DNA of 18,293 nucleotides from an uncultured Chitinophagaceae bacterium (GCA_903841915.1 CAIMKO010000065.1:1-18293), one strand, 5' to 3'. Shown: positions 1 to 7,537, counted from the stretch's first letter. Translations and numbers: made by a program. Notes: generated by a model not told the origin, from the letters alone.

Positions 1-174
1 ATATTGAAAATAAGAAATGTTTGAAGGGAAGCAGATAGCACATAAATGACGCAATGATGATGAGATACCAAAAGTCTTATTGCCAAGTATCAATAAAAGC
101 GGTACGGTTAGACCAATCAATGGACCCGCGATATACCATGGCCAGGGTTGAGACAGCCATTCTACTATCTTCAT
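1..174 (-). CDS. YeeE/YedE-family sulfur transporter, N-terminal part (cut by window edge)
   Basis: An open minus-strand frame starts with ATG at 174 and runs off the left edge after 58 codons. The product begins MKIVEWLSQPWPWYIAGPLIG, followed by a hydrophobic stretch (about residues 13-30) and then GNKTFGISSSLRHLC. This opening is characteristic of YeeE/YedE (DUF395) membrane proteins, which take up thiosulfate or related sulfur species. The Cys at residues 45 and 48 lie near the end of the visible part, where this family has conserved cysteines. Only the first membrane segment is visible, so full-length or half-size form cannot be judged. It lies 62 bp downstream of the SDR gene on the same strand, with a possible promoter of its own in that gap. 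Family call is from recognition of the N-terminus, not from a search. Confidence 0.72.
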   Translation of the reverse strand, partial: MKIVEWLSQPWPWYIAGPLIGLTVPLLLILGNKTFGISSSLRHLCAICFPSNISYFQY

Positions 175-204
175 ACTATGTTAATTTTGTAGGGAATAAT
201 TTTT

Positions 205-212
205 CAAATATA
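205..212 (-). promoter_or_regulatory. Candidate -7 box (TATATTTG) for the YeeE-family gene
   Basis: On the minus strand this reads TATATTTG, an exact match to the Bacteroidota -7 consensus TAnnTTTG, about 30 bp upstream of the ATG at 174. A convincing -33 TTTG is not seen at the expected distance, so the call rests on one box. Confidence 0.35.
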
Positions 213-236
213 ATAAGTAATCATTTGGCTGAATAA

Positions 237-875
237 TTACAGTTTACTGATGCCTACGCGGTGATGGATGAATTGATTGGCAGTTATTTCATTTACCATG
301 AAATCTGCAATATCGCCTGCCGCGATCTTATAGTAATTTGGCGTTGGTGGATAATCGGCATTTGTTATATATTTTCCTGTTTCATCTTGGTCAAGGATGT
401 CAGGCGGACAAATAAATGTCCAATCAAGGTTTGATGCCTGTAAGAAACGAAACGCCTGCTGGTGTTCCTTTCCAACGGGATAGAACATCTGAGGATAATC
501 AGGTGTATCTATGATCTGTGTTGTTTCAGTTGCATTTAAAACTCCCATGCCACCCAATGCCACAATTCTTTCAACACCGGTAACTTTCATAGCATGGGTG
601 ATGTTTTTTATACCAAGACTTCTTGTTTTATCAGAGCCGTCAAAAGAACCGCCTAAAGTAGAAATAACCGCGTCACTTCCCTTCACAGCATCGAATACTT
701 CCTCTGAGTCAAAAACATAGCCCTTGATGGCAGTAAAGTTTTCATCATGAAGATCTTTGTCAATGAGGGTTTCAATATTTCTTCCGAAAGCCTTTACCGC
801 ATAGCCTTTTGCAAGGGCCTGAGATACGACTCTTTTGCCTACTTGTCCTGTAGCACCAAAAACAGTAATAATCAT
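237..875 (-). CDS. NAD(P)-binding atypical SDR (NmrA/YwnB-like)
   Basis: 212-residue Rossmann-fold protein. The nucleotide-binding motif FGATGQVGK sits right at the N-terminus (about residues 6-14), the layout of atypical short-chain dehydrogenases of the NmrA/SDR_a5 type. Further family signs are SDAVISTLGG after the fourth strand, a RIVALGGMGVL strand and a late FICPPDILD segment. No YxxxK catalytic pair is obvious, so it may be an NAD(P)H-binding or flavin-reductase-like protein rather than a classical dehydrogenase. Substrate is unknown. The frame can be extended to a TTG at 893, but the ATG at 875 puts the first beta strand where the family has it. No clear Shine-Dalgarno sequence is present. 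Downstream on the same strand is the YeeE-type gene. Confidence 0.85.
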   Translation of the reverse strand: MIITVFGATGQVGKRVVSQALAKGYAVKAFGRNIETLIDKDLHDENFTAIKGYVFDSEEVFDAVKGSDAVISTLGGSFDGSDKTRSLGIKNITHAMKVTGVERIVALGGMGVLNATETTQIIDTPDYPQMFYPVGKEHQQAFRFLQASNLDWTFICPPDILDQDETGKYITNADYPPTPNYYKIAAGDIADFMVNEITANQFIHHRVGISKL

Positions 876-990
876 AAAAAAACTTTGATGCAATTTACTA
901 AAATGCGAATAAAAAACTATTTTTAAATGACAAATATCATGGTATTCTGTGTATTAAAAACAGAACTTCAATACATAAAACTCTACAGCT

Positions 991-1380
991 ATGAACTACG
1001 TAAAAATCAATCTTACCGAACTCCATCTGGAATATGAATTATGGAGTAAAGAATTAACCTATTGGAGAGATGAAATCAAAGTGCTGGAAAAATATCTGCT
1101 GGAACTTGATTATAAAAAGATACCGGCTGAAGCAGGTGCAGAAGTTGAACATTTTCAAAATCAGTTTATCAGGCATCGGGATGTAGTACATGATCTAAGG
1201 CATGAAGTTGCTAAATATGAGCATTTAATAAAAGATATCGAGAGAGTGAATGCTAATGAGGAATTGCAGGAAACTTTATTAGGGATACATACAGAATTGC
1301 GCGAAAAAGTCAATACTGGTCGTAAAATATATTCTGAATTAAAAGAAGAGTTCAGAACTTGGTTGGTAAAAAGAGTTTAG
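991..1380 (+). CDS. Hypothetical coiled-coil protein, 129 aa
   Basis: I do not recognise this family. The 129-residue product has no signal peptide, no membrane segment and no cysteine. It is rich in Glu, Lys and Leu with long heptad-like stretches (about residues 10-45 and 55-120), so it is probably an almost entirely helical coiled coil. Tryptophans at residues 18, 25 and 124 sit in otherwise charged helices. It starts with ATG, is transcribed alone and ends 19 bp before a strong hairpin terminator, so it forms its own unit. The even codon use and clean terminator argue for a real gene. Function cannot be assigned. Confidence 0.78.
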   Translation: MNYVKINLTELHLEYELWSKELTYWRDEIKVLEKYLLELDYKKIPAEAGAEVEHFQNQFIRHRDVVHDLRHEVAKYEHLIKDIERVNANEELQETLLGIHTELREKVNTGRKIYSELKEEFRTWLVKRV

Positions 1381-1399
1381 TATATCCTATTCAAATCTT

Positions 1400-1435
1400 A
1401 AAGCGCTTATTCACTATTGAGTAGGCGCTTTTTTT
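1400..1435 (+). terminator. Rho-independent terminator of the coiled-coil gene
   Basis: A 14-bp stem (arms 1400-1413 and 1418-1431, one G-T wobble pair and one T-G pair inside) closes on the 4-nt loop CTAT and is followed by a T run (1431-1435). The T run extends into the stop codon of the convergent bacilliredoxin gene. The left flank lacks a T-rich tract on the minus strand, so termination should be stronger for the plus-strand gene. Confidence 0.85.
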
Positions 1436-1772
1436 ATGATGCTGTAAGGGCTTCTTCGGCTATTTCATTCATATAAATGGAACTATGACTTTCATCAAAA
1501 ACACATTTGCCATTTTTTATAACTAATGCCTGTGGCGATTGATGCGGTATATTAAATTTTTCACTGACGGCATTTGAAAGGCCACGGAAAGCAATAAGGT
1601 CAAGAAAATTAAAATCAATATTCGCAGGAGCATCTTCTTTCTCTAGTCGGTGTAAAGCCATGCTGCTGATGCTGCAACGGGTACTGTGTTTGAAAATTAC
1701 CTGAGGGGTAGTAAAAGACTTTTCTTCAATAACGTTTAGTTCTTGAGGTGTTCTTAATGGAATCCAATTCAT
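1434..1772 (-). CDS. ytxJ: Bacilliredoxin-like thioredoxin-fold protein YtxJ (BrxC family)
   Basis: 112-residue thioredoxin-fold protein with the hallmarks of YtxJ, the bacillithiol-system redox protein. The active-site segment VIFKHSTRCSISS gives a CxxS motif with a single redox Cys at residue 33, and the second half has SPQALVIKNGKCVFDESHSSI, where SP is the cis-proline loop facing the active site. In Firmicutes, BrxC/YtxJ removes bacillithiol from proteins; many Bacteroidota also make bacillithiol, so the same role is likely here. The length matches the family (about 110 residues). A cytosolic location is expected because no signal is present. It lies 36 bp downstream of a tiny lipoprotein gene, probably co-transcribed, and converges on the coiled-coil gene. 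No bacillithiol synthesis genes are in the window. Confidence 0.87.
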   Translation of the reverse strand: MNWIPLRTPQELNVIEEKSFTTPQVIFKHSTRCSISSMALHRLEKEDAPANIDFNFLDLIAFRGLSNAVSEKFNIPHQSPQALVIKNGKCVFDESHSSIYMNEIAEEALTAS

Positions 1773-1808
1773 AGTCGATTAAAAATGGTTTTCTGAACAG
1801 TTGCCTGA

Positions 1809-1928
1809 CTATGGTTTAAAATAATTTTTGTTGGTAGTTGGACAACCTTTCGATTTACCTGCAGCGCAAGAAGAAATAATTGAAGCAATCAACAAAAAAC
1901 AACCTGTAAATACAAGAATCTTTTTCAT
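1809..1928 (-). CDS. Very small predicted lipoprotein, 39 aa
   Basis: A minus-strand frame from ATG (1928) to TAG (1809) encodes 39 residues: a MKK start, a hydrophobic core (LVFTGCFLLIASIISS) and a lipobox ending at Cys21 (ISSC). The mature lipopeptide would be only 19 residues, CAAGKSKGCPTTNKNYFKP, with a second Cys at 29. A good type II signal peptide in such a short frame, a start just downstream of a TAnnTTTG box and its place 36 bp ahead of ytxJ support a real gene that length filters would miss. The role is unknown. It could instead be a leader or regulatory ORF. Homology was not tested. Confidence 0.62.
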   Translation of the reverse strand: MKKILVFTGCFLLIASIISSCAAGKSKGCPTTNKNYFKP

Positions 1929-1969
1929 AAATTTTAATGTTGACATTGATGTATTTTGCATTATCTTAT

Positions 1970-1977
1970 CAAAGATA
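1970..1977 (-). promoter_or_regulatory. Candidate -7 box (TATCTTTG) for the small lipoprotein-ytxJ unit
   Basis: The minus strand reads TATCTTTG, an exact match to TAnnTTTG, giving a 5' leader of about 35 nt to the ATG at 1928. The box lies inside a short inverted repeat, CTTATC-AAA-GATAAG (1965-1979), which could be an operator overlapping the promoter. The -33 region is T-rich but lacks a clean TTTG. Confidence 0.42.
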
Positions 1978-2072
1978 AGGTTTCAGTTGAAAAAGACGCT
2001 TTAGCTAAGTTAAAATAATGGCTTTTTAGGATGAATTATGATTTTTTTTGACATTTATGTTTAAATAACAAT

Positions 2073-3431
2073 ATGAAAGTACATTTTATCTCTATTGGTG
2101 GTAGCGTAATGCATCAATTGGCGATCGCATTAAGCAGGAAAGGTTATCAGGTTACTGGAACGGATGATGAAATATTTGAACCTGCCAAATCCAATCTAGC
2201 AAAAGAGGGTTTGCTTCCCTTAAACATTGGATGGCAACCTGATTTGATTACTGATGATATTGATGCAGTTATTTTAGGGATGCACGCAAAAGCGGATAAT
2301 CCTGAAATGCTGAAGGCAAAACAAATGGGACTCAAGATCTATTCTTTTCCCGAATATATTTATCAGGAGAGCAAAGATAAAACAAGGGTAGTAGTGGGTG
2401 GAAGTCATGGAAAAACAACAACGACAAGCATGATCATGCATGTATTGCGGCACTGTAATAAACAATTTGATTATTTGGTGGGTGCTAAATTAGAAGGTTT
2501 CGATCAATCAGTGAACATAACCGATGCGCCGGTTATTATTTGCGAAGGCGATGAATATCCGGCAAGTGCGATCGAAAAGAAACCAAAATTTCATTTTCTC
2601 TTTCCACACATTGCAATTTTAACAGGGATCGCCTGGGATCACATCAATGTATTTCCCACGTTCGATTTTTATCTCGAACAGTTTGTTATTTTTATTAATA
2701 AAATTGAGAAAGGGGGCATTCTTATTTACAATGAGACCGATCCTGTTTTGAAAGAATTGGTTGAAAACAATTTACGGACTGACATTCGCTATCAACCTTA
2801 TCAAATTCCTTTTCATACAATTGAGAACGGGAGAACAACTGTAACGATCAATAAAACAACTGGAATTCTAAAAATTTTCGGTAATCATAATTTACTCAAT
2901 CTTTTTGCAGCTTATTATGCCTGTAAGGAACTGAATATTTCTGACGGAGATTTTATAATGGCTATCGGATCTTTTACAGGGGCATCCAAGCGTTTAGAGT
3001 TGATAGGCAGTAATAAGTCTAGTAATGTATATCGTGATTTTGCTCATGCTCCCAGTAAAGTAAAGGCAACGATCGATGCAGTTAAAGAACAGTACCCCGA
3101 CAGGAAATTGATTGGTATCCTGGAACTTCATACATACAGTAGTCTGAATGAAAAATTCATGGAAGAATACAAAGGCGCAATGGACAAGGCAGATATAGCT
3201 GTGGTTTTTTATTCGAAACATGCATTGGAATTGAAACGTATGCCTGAATTGCCCAAAGAAAAAATACTTAAAGGTTTTGCTAAGAAAGACCTTATGGTCA
3301 TCAACGAGAAAGAGGAATTATGGGATTGGCTACAACATCAATCTTATTCAAACTCAAACCTTGTTTTAATGAGTAGTGGCAACTACGATGGCTTAGATAT
3401 GCTTACATTCGCAAAACAAATCACTTCATAA
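2073..3431 (+). CDS. mpl: UDP-MurNAc:L-Ala-D-Glu-meso-DAP ligase Mpl (murein recycling)
   Basis: 452-residue Mur-ligase family enzyme, the length expected for Mpl. It joins the recycled tripeptide L-Ala-gamma-D-Glu-meso-DAP to UDP-MurNAc in the cytosol, with ATP. Domain 1 begins with VHFISIGGSVMHQLA; the GGSVMHQLA version of the first loop separates Mpl from MurC, which has GIGGxGM. The ATP loop GSHGKTTTT is at residues 110-117, EGDEY at 158-162 is the metal/ATP acidic segment, and AWDHINVFPTF (187-197) is the conserved His/Asn segment of domain 2. NIYRDFAHAPSKVKA-like sequence near 315-330 (YRDFAHAPSK) opens domain 3. Start is the only sensible ATG. The exonuclease gene follows after 26 bp and is probably co-transcribed. 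Confidence 0.93.
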   Translation: MKVHFISIGGSVMHQLAIALSRKGYQVTGTDDEIFEPAKSNLAKEGLLPLNIGWQPDLITDDIDAVILGMHAKADNPEMLKAKQMGLKIYSFPEYIYQESKDKTRVVVGGSHGKTTTTSMIMHVLRHCNKQFDYLVGAKLEGFDQSVNITDAPVIICEGDEYPASAIEKKPKFHFLFPHIAILTGIAWDHINVFPTFDFYLEQFVIFINKIEKGGILIYNETDPVLKELVENNLRTDIRYQPYQIPFHTIENGRTTVTINKTTGILKIFGNHNLLNLFAAYYACKELNISDGDFIMAIGSFTGASKRLELIGSNKSSNVYRDFAHAPSKVKATIDAVKEQYPDRKLIGILELHTYSSLNEKFMEEYKGAMDKADIAVVFYSKHALELKRMPELPKEKILKGFAKKDLMVINEKEELWDWLQHQSYSNSNLVLMSSGNYDGLDMLTFAKQITS

Positions 3432-3457
3432 TTCTTTTATCACTTCAGAACATTACA

Positions 3458-4225
3458 ATGAAACTTCAATTAACAAAGCCGATTGCATTTATTGATTTAG
3501 AAACAACAGGAATTAATATCAGTACAGAAAGGATTGTAGAAATTGCTATGGTTAAGATTTCTCCTGATGGTGGACAACAGATAAAAAGAAAATTGATCAA
3601 TCCTCAAATGCCCATTCCTAAAGCCTCTTCAGATATTCATGGAATTACAGATGAAATGGTAAAAGATGCACCAACATTCAAGCAGGCGGCAAATGAAATA
3701 AAGCAATTCATTGATAATTGTGATCTGGCAGGATATAACAGCAACCGTTTTGATATTCCAATGCTCATTGAAGAGTTCTTACGATCAGGTCTGGAATTTA
3801 CTTTGGAGGGTAAGAAATTACTGGATGTTCAGAAAGTTTTTCACATGATGGAACAGAGAACTTTGGGGGCAGCATATAAATTCTATTGTAATAAATCACT
3901 TGAAAATGCACATAGTGCTGAAGTAGATGCAACTGCTACATGGGAAGTTCTGGAAGCACAGGTAGAACGTTATCCTCAGATAGGGAATACAGTTGAAAGC
4001 ATTGTTAAATTTACTGGTGAAGATGATATTGTTGACTTTGCACGTCGTTTTGTAAAAGAAAATGGGATCGAAATATTCAATTTTGGTAAACACAAAGGCA
4101 AACCCGTTACACAAGTTCTTAAGGAAGAACCACAATATTATGATTGGATGATGAAGGGAGATTTCCCCATGAACACCAAGCAAAAGCTGACAGAAATACT
4201 AAATCGAACACTATTGAAAAAGTAA
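3458..4225 (+). CDS. DnaQ-like 3'-5' exonuclease with C-terminal DUF3820-type segment
   Basis: 255 residues in two parts. Residues 8-170 form a DEDDh exonuclease domain: ExoI FIDLETTG with Asp13 and Glu15, ExoII AGYNSNRFDIPML with Asp99, and ExoIII HSAEVDA with His152 and Asp157, so all catalytic residues are present. Residues 205-250 (FNFGKHKGKPV, YYDWMMKGDFP) match the small DUF3820 family, often found after such exonucleases and thought to be a nucleic-acid-related accessory domain. It resembles the DNA polymerase III epsilon proofreading subunit but, standing alone with this tail, is more likely a DNA repair or RNA-trimming nuclease. It follows mpl by 26 bp; no functional link to murein recycling is evident. 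Confidence 0.9.
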   Translation: MKLQLTKPIAFIDLETTGINISTERIVEIAMVKISPDGGQQIKRKLINPQMPIPKASSDIHGITDEMVKDAPTFKQAANEIKQFIDNCDLAGYNSNRFDIPMLIEEFLRSGLEFTLEGKKLLDVQKVFHMMEQRTLGAAYKFYCNKSLENAHSAEVDATATWEVLEAQVERYPQIGNTVESIVKFTGEDDIVDFARRFVKENGIEIFNFGKHKGKPVTQVLKEEPQYYDWMMKGDFPMNTKQKLTEILNRTLLKK

Positions 4226-4334
4226 TTATGTGTTATATTAGGCCAATATTGCAAAATATTCGATAAATATTACGCTTTCATTACAGGATTACCATCGAAA
4301 ATATTAATTTAGTGCAATCTAATCCCCCTATAGA

Positions 4335-5138
4335 TTGAATAAAATAGTAATCATACCTACTTTTAACGAGAAGGAAAATATTTCTTCTATTCTTGATGCG
4401 GTGTTTTCATTGAATCAGGATTATCATGTTTTAGTAGTGGATGATAGTTCTCCCGATGGTACAGGGCAAATTGTAAAAGACCTTTTTTCAAAATATCCCG
4501 ATCAACTTTTCTTGGAAGAACGTACCGGTAAACTAGGATTGGGTACTGCTTATATTCACGGATTCAAATGGAGTTTGCTTCATAATTATGAATTCATTTT
4601 TGAAATGGATGCAGATTTCTCTCATAATCCACACGATTTAGAAAGACTATATCTGGCATGTAAAGAAGGTGGCGCAGATTTGTCTGTTGGAAGCCGATAT
4701 GTAAAAGGCGGCAAAATTTTGAACTGGCCACTAGATCGACATTTATATTCAAGAGGCGGGGCCATTTACACAAGGTTAATTACATGGATGCCTATACATG
4801 ATCCAACTGCAGGATTTATTTGCTATACGAGCAAAGTATTGGCTGCTATCAAACTGAACGAAATTAATTTTATTGGATACGCATTCCAGATAGCGATGAA
4901 ATTCACTGCATGGAAATTAGGGTTTTCAATAAAAGAAGTGCCAATCACTTTTCAAGACAGACTTGTTGGTGAGAGCAAAATGAGCGGCAAAATATTGAAA
5001 GAAGGAATGATCGGTGTCCTGAAAATTCAGTGGCAAAGTTTATTCGGCGGTTATCGCAAAAGAGTTACGAATACTTCCGCGAAAATAATAGAAGCAAATT
5101 TTGTTGCTAAAACAGATGTAGTTGCAAAGTTAAAATAG
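4335..5138 (+). CDS. Polyprenol monophosphomannose synthase-like glycosyltransferase (GT2, DPM1-like)
   Basis: 267-residue GT-A fold glycosyltransferase resembling dolichol-phosphate mannosyltransferase. Visible motifs are IIPTFNEKENI (6-16), VVDDSSPDGTG (34-44), the metal-binding MDAD at 91-94, GSRYVKGG (119-126), HDPTAGF (155-161) and the acceptor-side FQDRLVGESKM (206-216). It has no C-terminal membrane domain (no GtrA or large hydrophobic region), so it is the soluble single-domain type that would load a sugar from a nucleotide donor onto a polyprenyl phosphate at the membrane face. The start must be TTG at 4335: an in-frame stop lies at 4320-4322, there is no ATG between, and the TTG places MNKIVIIPTFNE exactly where family members begin. 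The true sugar cannot be told from sequence. Confidence 0.88.
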   Translation: MNKIVIIPTFNEKENISSILDAVFSLNQDYHVLVVDDSSPDGTGQIVKDLFSKYPDQLFLEERTGKLGLGTAYIHGFKWSLLHNYEFIFEMDADFSHNPHDLERLYLACKEGGADLSVGSRYVKGGKILNWPLDRHLYSRGGAIYTRLITWMPIHDPTAGFICYTSKVLAAIKLNEINFIGYAFQIAMKFTAWKLGFSIKEVPITFQDRLVGESKMSGKILKEGMIGVLKIQWQSLFGGYRKRVTNTSAKIIEANFVAKTDVVAKLK

Positions 5139-5160
5139 CTGCTGTTTATTTGATCAGCAG
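5139..5160. terminator. Possible weak hairpin between convergent genes
   Basis: CTGCTG (5139-5144) and CAGCAG (5155-5160) can pair over a 10-nt loop. The hairpin spans the 7-bp gap between the converging glycosyltransferase and oxidoreductase genes and covers the oxidoreductase stop codon. No real T run follows on either strand, so its role as a terminator is doubtful. Confidence 0.25.
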
Positions 5161-7008
5161 TTCTCCTGAAAAATTTATTTTTAAGGCAGCGTCATCAACT
5201 TCATTCAAAAAAAGACTAGCCGTTTCCTTCCTGGTTATAAATTTCTCTCCTGATCTCTTTGAGATAGTCGTTTGTTTTTTTGTTGATCGTTTAAGTGTTG
5301 ATTCAATATATTGATTGACTTTAATTGAAAATTCTTGTAATTTCTTGGCAGTTAGATTTTGTTGATTGTCTGTTGTTTCAGACACAATATTTTTTTGAAA
5401 CAATTCATTGATATTTTTTGCAAATTCATTTTCCTTCATCATACTGTCGGGATAAAAATAAGTCTTATTACTCCATCCTTCACTTACACCATGGCCTTTG
5501 ATCAATCCTAATGAACCTATTGTCTGTACTGATTTCCAGGCATTATCATCGGGGTCTATATCGCAGTATGGCATGATATAGCAACCATTGTTCAACAGCT
5601 CTTTTTGAATACTTCTAATGTCAATTTGGTTGGGTTGAATATTGGCATGAATGCATGTTGCAGCGATTACTCCTGCTGCCTGACCGGTTAAAAGAACGAC
5701 CGGTTGTAATCGGGTTGTTCCATTCACAATGTTACTTACAGAGATACCTTTATCACACACAATCAGGTTATCCATTGATTGTGGAACTAAAGAACCTAAG
5801 GGAATATTGTAAGATGGAATTTGTGGAAAAAGGATAGAAGGAACTTTACCCGGATACTGGGCATGATGATGGTCTACAGGGTAATCACCTACTGCAATTC
5901 CGGTTCTGTATAAATTAAATTGAAAAGGGTTTGAAAGGTGGTCAATATTGAATCGAACCACACCTTTTATTCTTCTTCCTTCACGATGATAGGGTATGAG
6001 TGCTAATTTATCAGCAGATCCAAATTCATCCGCTAAACCAATTTGTTTCATGCCCAATGCTGTTTGTAAAAAATAAACGAATCCTAAAGTCTTTTTTTTT
6101 GCTTTTAGATATTGTTTCTCCCTTTCTAAGGGGCTTAATTCAACAACATTCAAATAAAAATCGTTGCCATGAGCCGGCCAGTTCAACATGTATTTTGTGC
6201 CAGTATTTGTAATGGGCAATTTTCCATAATTCAATACTTTTTTTGTATCTCCATTATATGAATTACTACTGCATGGAGCATCTGACGTACTGCAATAATA
6301 ATTGGCTGGATTATAGCCAATGGGCATTGGAATTGTTTTGTCAGTATTCCTGCCGAAATCTTGTAATGTGGCAGCCCAGGTAAGATCTTGTATAATATCA
6401 GTTTTTCCTGCTGCGATCTTTTCGTGACTTTGTGAACTATCTTCTGTTCCCAGATCATAAGCACATCCTGCATTTGTAAAAACATCACCCAAATCAGTGG
6501 CATCAACCGTAATTGATGCATACACGGTAAGTTTTTCATTTCCCTTGTTCATGAAAACAGCGCCAATGATTTTATTTTCTTTCTTCAATACTTTGTCAAA
6601 ATACCAATTGTACCTCACTGATAAATTAGGCTCTTTATTGACCCACGATTTAAATATACTATCACCTACATGCGGTTCGAAGCAAGTATTACTTACCCAT
6701 CCCGTATTTAAAAATTGACGTTGATAATGAACTTTCAATGCTGTTTGAAATGCTTGCCAGATCCCGCTTTTAAAGGCATCGTTGCCATCAGTACAACTAA
6801 CTCCCGCTGCAGTAAGCATTCCACCCAGCCAATTGGTTTGTTCTATGATTACAGTCTTTGCACCGCTTCTGGCACTTTGTAATCCGGCTGCGATACCACC
6901 CGTACTTCCCCCAACTACCAAAACTTGTGTTTTTATGATTGTGTTTTGTGCAGATGAAATAAATGAGATCAATAGGATTTGTATAAAAAGAAATAAATAC
7001 CGGTACAT
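5146..7008 (-). CDS. Exported FAD-dependent oxidoreductase (FAD_oxidored/pfam12831 type) with SLH-like C-terminus
   Basis: About 620 residues. From the ATG at 7008 the protein opens with a signal peptide (MYRYLFLFIQILLISFISSAQ), so it is exported; an ATG at 7023 and a TTG at 7047 are possible longer starts. After the signal comes the dinucleotide-binding VLVVGGSTGGIAAGLQSAR and IIEQTNWLGGMLTAAG. Later family motifs are YHREGRRIKG and the FAD-closing IPLGSLVPQSMDNLIVCDK with LTGQAAGVIAA. This is the pfam12831 class, common in Bacteroidota and often annotated as xanthan lyase or generic FAD-dependent oxidoreductase. The last 130 residues hold an SLH-like repeat (DIDPDDNAWKSVQTIGSLGLI, then FYPDSMMKENEFAKNINELF) and a fragment of a second one (ITRKETASLFL). 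The substrate is unknown. It is divergent from hoxW and converges on the glycosyltransferase gene, so a link to hydrogen metabolism is not implied. Confidence 0.85.
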   Translation of the reverse strand: MYRYLFLFIQILLISFISSAQNTIIKTQVLVVGGSTGGIAAGLQSARSGAKTVIIEQTNWLGGMLTAAGVSCTDGNDAFKSGIWQAFQTALKVHYQRQFLNTGWVSNTCFEPHVGDSIFKSWVNKEPNLSVRYNWYFDKVLKKENKIIGAVFMNKGNEKLTVYASITVDATDLGDVFTNAGCAYDLGTEDSSQSHEKIAAGKTDIIQDLTWAATLQDFGRNTDKTIPMPIGYNPANYYCSTSDAPCSSNSYNGDTKKVLNYGKLPITNTGTKYMLNWPAHGNDFYLNVVELSPLEREKQYLKAKKKTLGFVYFLQTALGMKQIGLADEFGSADKLALIPYHREGRRIKGVVRFNIDHLSNPFQFNLYRTGIAVGDYPVDHHHAQYPGKVPSILFPQIPSYNIPLGSLVPQSMDNLIVCDKGISVSNIVNGTTRLQPVVLLTGQAAGVIAATCIHANIQPNQIDIRSIQKELLNNGCYIMPYCDIDPDDNAWKSVQTIGSLGLIKGHGVSEGWSNKTYFYPDSMMKENEFAKNINELFQKNIVSETTDNQQNLTAKKLQEFSIKVNQYIESTLKRSTKKQTTISKRSGEKFITRKETASLFLNEVDDAALKINFSGELLIK

Positions 7009-7072
7009 AAAATGAGAATACATTTTTAAAAAATAAGAGTGCAACAAACAATTGTAATTTAGTAAAATATTG

Positions 7073-7537
7073 ATGATAATGGAATCGACAGATAGCAGGA
7101 TAGAAAAAATACTAATAATTGGCGTTGGTAATACCCTGCGCTCTGATGATGGTATTGGTGCTTATATCTGCTTGCAAATGGATGCGTTGCATCTCCCGGA
7201 TGTTGCCATAAGAATCTTACATCAATTGCAAATTGAACTGATTGAGGACGTAGTAGATTATGATTCAGTCATCATTGCAGATGCATCAGTTACCGGAGCG
7301 GATTTTGAATTTCATTCTGTGCTAATGGATGAAACACAAGCCCTATCATCATCTCACCACCTGAATGCTAATATGCTTGGGGCATTGGCACAAAAAATTT
7401 ACGGAAAAAATATTCCTATTTTTTTGTGCTCGGTACGTGGAGAAAATTTTGAAATGGGAGAAAAACTTTCTGTCAAAGCAAAGATGAATGCTGATAATGC
7501 CGTCAAAATGATCAATGACTGGATAAAAAATAAGTGA
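7073..7537 (+). CDS. hoxW: [NiFe] hydrogenase maturation protease HoxW (peptidase family M52/A31)
   Basis: 154-residue endopeptidase that removes the C-terminal tail of the hydrogenase large subunit after nickel insertion. It begins with the family signature IIGVGNTLRSDDGIG (acidic metal ligands in DDG), then VIIADAS with the second Asp, and SSSHHLNANML with the conserved His; LCSVRGENFEMGEKLS near the end fits the HoxW/HycI class. Its partner should be HoxH, whose gene converges on it 46 bp away. Start: the frame can begin at a TTG (7070), ATG 7073 or ATG 7079; 7073 is chosen as the first ATG. It lies on the opposite strand to the hox operon, divergent from the exported oxidoreductase gene, so it needs its own promoter in the short gap upstream; no convincing box was seen there. 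Confidence 0.9.
   Translation: MIMESTDSRIEKILIIGVGNTLRSDDGIGAYICLQMDALHLPDVAIRILHQLQIELIEDVVDYDSVIIADASVTGADFEFHSVLMDETQALSSSHHLNANMLGALAQKIYGKNIPIFLCSVRGENFEMGEKLSVKAKMNADNAVKMINDWIKNK

Noticed and set aside
54..236. Plus-strand frame of 60 codons at the left edge
   Set aside because: It overlaps the minus-strand YeeE-type N-terminus, which has a clear family signature; the plus-strand product resembles nothing and has no promoter or ribosome site.
5146..7047. TTG start at 7047 for the FAD oxidoreductase
   Set aside because: It adds residues before a good signal peptide that begins at the ATG at 7008 (or 7023), and would leave only about 25 bp for two divergent promoters.
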